Positions 5,561 through 5,781 of a DNA stretch of 5,781 bases are shown here, piece after piece. Every line of letters begins with the position of its first letter. Position 1 is the first letter of the stretch. Both the position numbers and the translations under genes were made by a program. The stretch is from Actinomycetota bacterium. Its GTDB lineage: Bacteria > Actinomycetota > Humimicrobiia > Humimicrobiales > Humimicrobiaceae. The notes under the pieces are model-generated. The model searched no databases. It saw only the letters and a list, made by a program, of their open reading frames with translations, and had not been told where the DNA came from. The stretch covers positions 1-5,781 of the forward strand of contig JAMCQQ010000001.1 in NCBI GenBank assembly GCA_023379515.1. Direction: 5' to 3'.

Positions 5561-5781
5561 TTATGGAACTGTCTGGGCAATATATTTATTCAACTTCAAT
5601 TCCACTTCACACTGATTCAATGTTGACTTGGCCTCTTCTTCTGAGTCTGAAATAGAAAATACAGTTGGACCACTTCCTGAAAGGTGGAAAGTTTTGCCGG
5701 TAATCTCTAAAAGTTTTTCTAAATAATAATTATATTCCTTAAAAACATTATTGTATACAATTTCAAAAACATTGAAAATGT
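5561..5781 (-). CDS. ispE: 4-diphosphocytidyl-2-C-methyl-D-erythritol kinase, C-terminal part only
   Basis: The last 72 residues of a gene whose start lies outside the window. IspE phosphorylates CDP-methylerythritol with ATP in the MEP route to isoprenoid precursors, in the cytoplasm. The diagnostic piece is FHLSGSGPTVFSISDSEEEA, the third GHMP-kinase motif (G-S-G-P-T-V-F), which sits near the C-terminus in IspE as it does here. Before it is a variable helical stretch (IFNVFEIVYNNVFKEYNYYL, then EKLLEITG), and after it a final helix ending AQTVP and TAA. Another GHMP kinase is possible in principle, but the 'LSGSGPTVF' wording and the short tail favour IspE. No terminator hairpin is seen after the stop, so some read-through into tetR is possible. 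Confidence 0.85.
   Translation of the reverse strand, partial: IFNVFEIVYNNVFKEYNYYLEKLLEITGKTFHLSGSGPTVFSISDSEEEAKSTLNQCEVELKLNKYIAQTVP

Noticed and set aside
5320..5655. A 111-codon plus-strand frame across the tetR start and the ispE end.
   Set aside because: It runs through tetR, the A/T-rich spacer and ispE in antisense. Its hydrophobic look comes from the A/T-rich spacer.
1..5781. CRISPR array, tRNA, rRNA, riboswitch or toxin-antitoxin pair.
   Set aside because: No regularly spaced repeats, clover-leaf or known aptamer patterns were seen in the gaps, and no adjacent small gene pair exists.

Overview
The window is AT-rich bacterial chromosome. Every intact gene lies on the minus strand, so the text below follows transcription from high to low coordinates. 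A TTGACA -35 element, one textbook GGAGG ribosome-binding site, a MEP-pathway gene (ispE) and a MarR/ABC-exporter pair of the kind common in Clostridia suggest a low-GC bacterium with Firmicutes-like signals. The phylum cannot be fixed from this window, and the radical SAM gene type also occurs in several other anaerobic lineages.

Housekeeping and lipid-side block (5781 to 3327): the 3' end of ispE (isoprenoid precursor synthesis), a 114-base AT-rich gap with a 20-bp tandem repeat, a TetR-family regulator, and 35 bases later a cobalamin-binding radical SAM enzyme of the DUF4070 type. The TetR gene and the radical SAM gene look like one transcription unit. Its job is not known, but enzymes of this architecture include lipid (hopanoid) methylases.

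Accessory block (about 3326 to 1133): a 551-residue protein with a C-terminal Mrr-type nuclease domain and a long N-terminal part of unknown function. It has its own strong ribosome-binding site. The one 60-base row counted in it has fewer G and C than the row counted in the radical SAM gene. Non-coding or decayed DNA lies on both sides. On the downstream side, a frameshifted, truncated tyrosine-recombinase N-terminus on the plus strand ends two bases from the nuclease stop codon. This looks like a laterally acquired defence gene beside a decayed integration module.

Drug/stress-response block (930 to 1): a consensus-like promoter overlaid by a symmetric cluster of GTTAAG/CTTAAC half-sites, then marR, then 55 bases later the start of an ABC exporter. 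This is the usual layout of an autoregulated MarR-controlled efflux operon.

The strongest candidates for unexplored biology are the Mrr fusion protein with its uncharacterised N-terminal region, and the TetR-radical SAM pair beside ispE.
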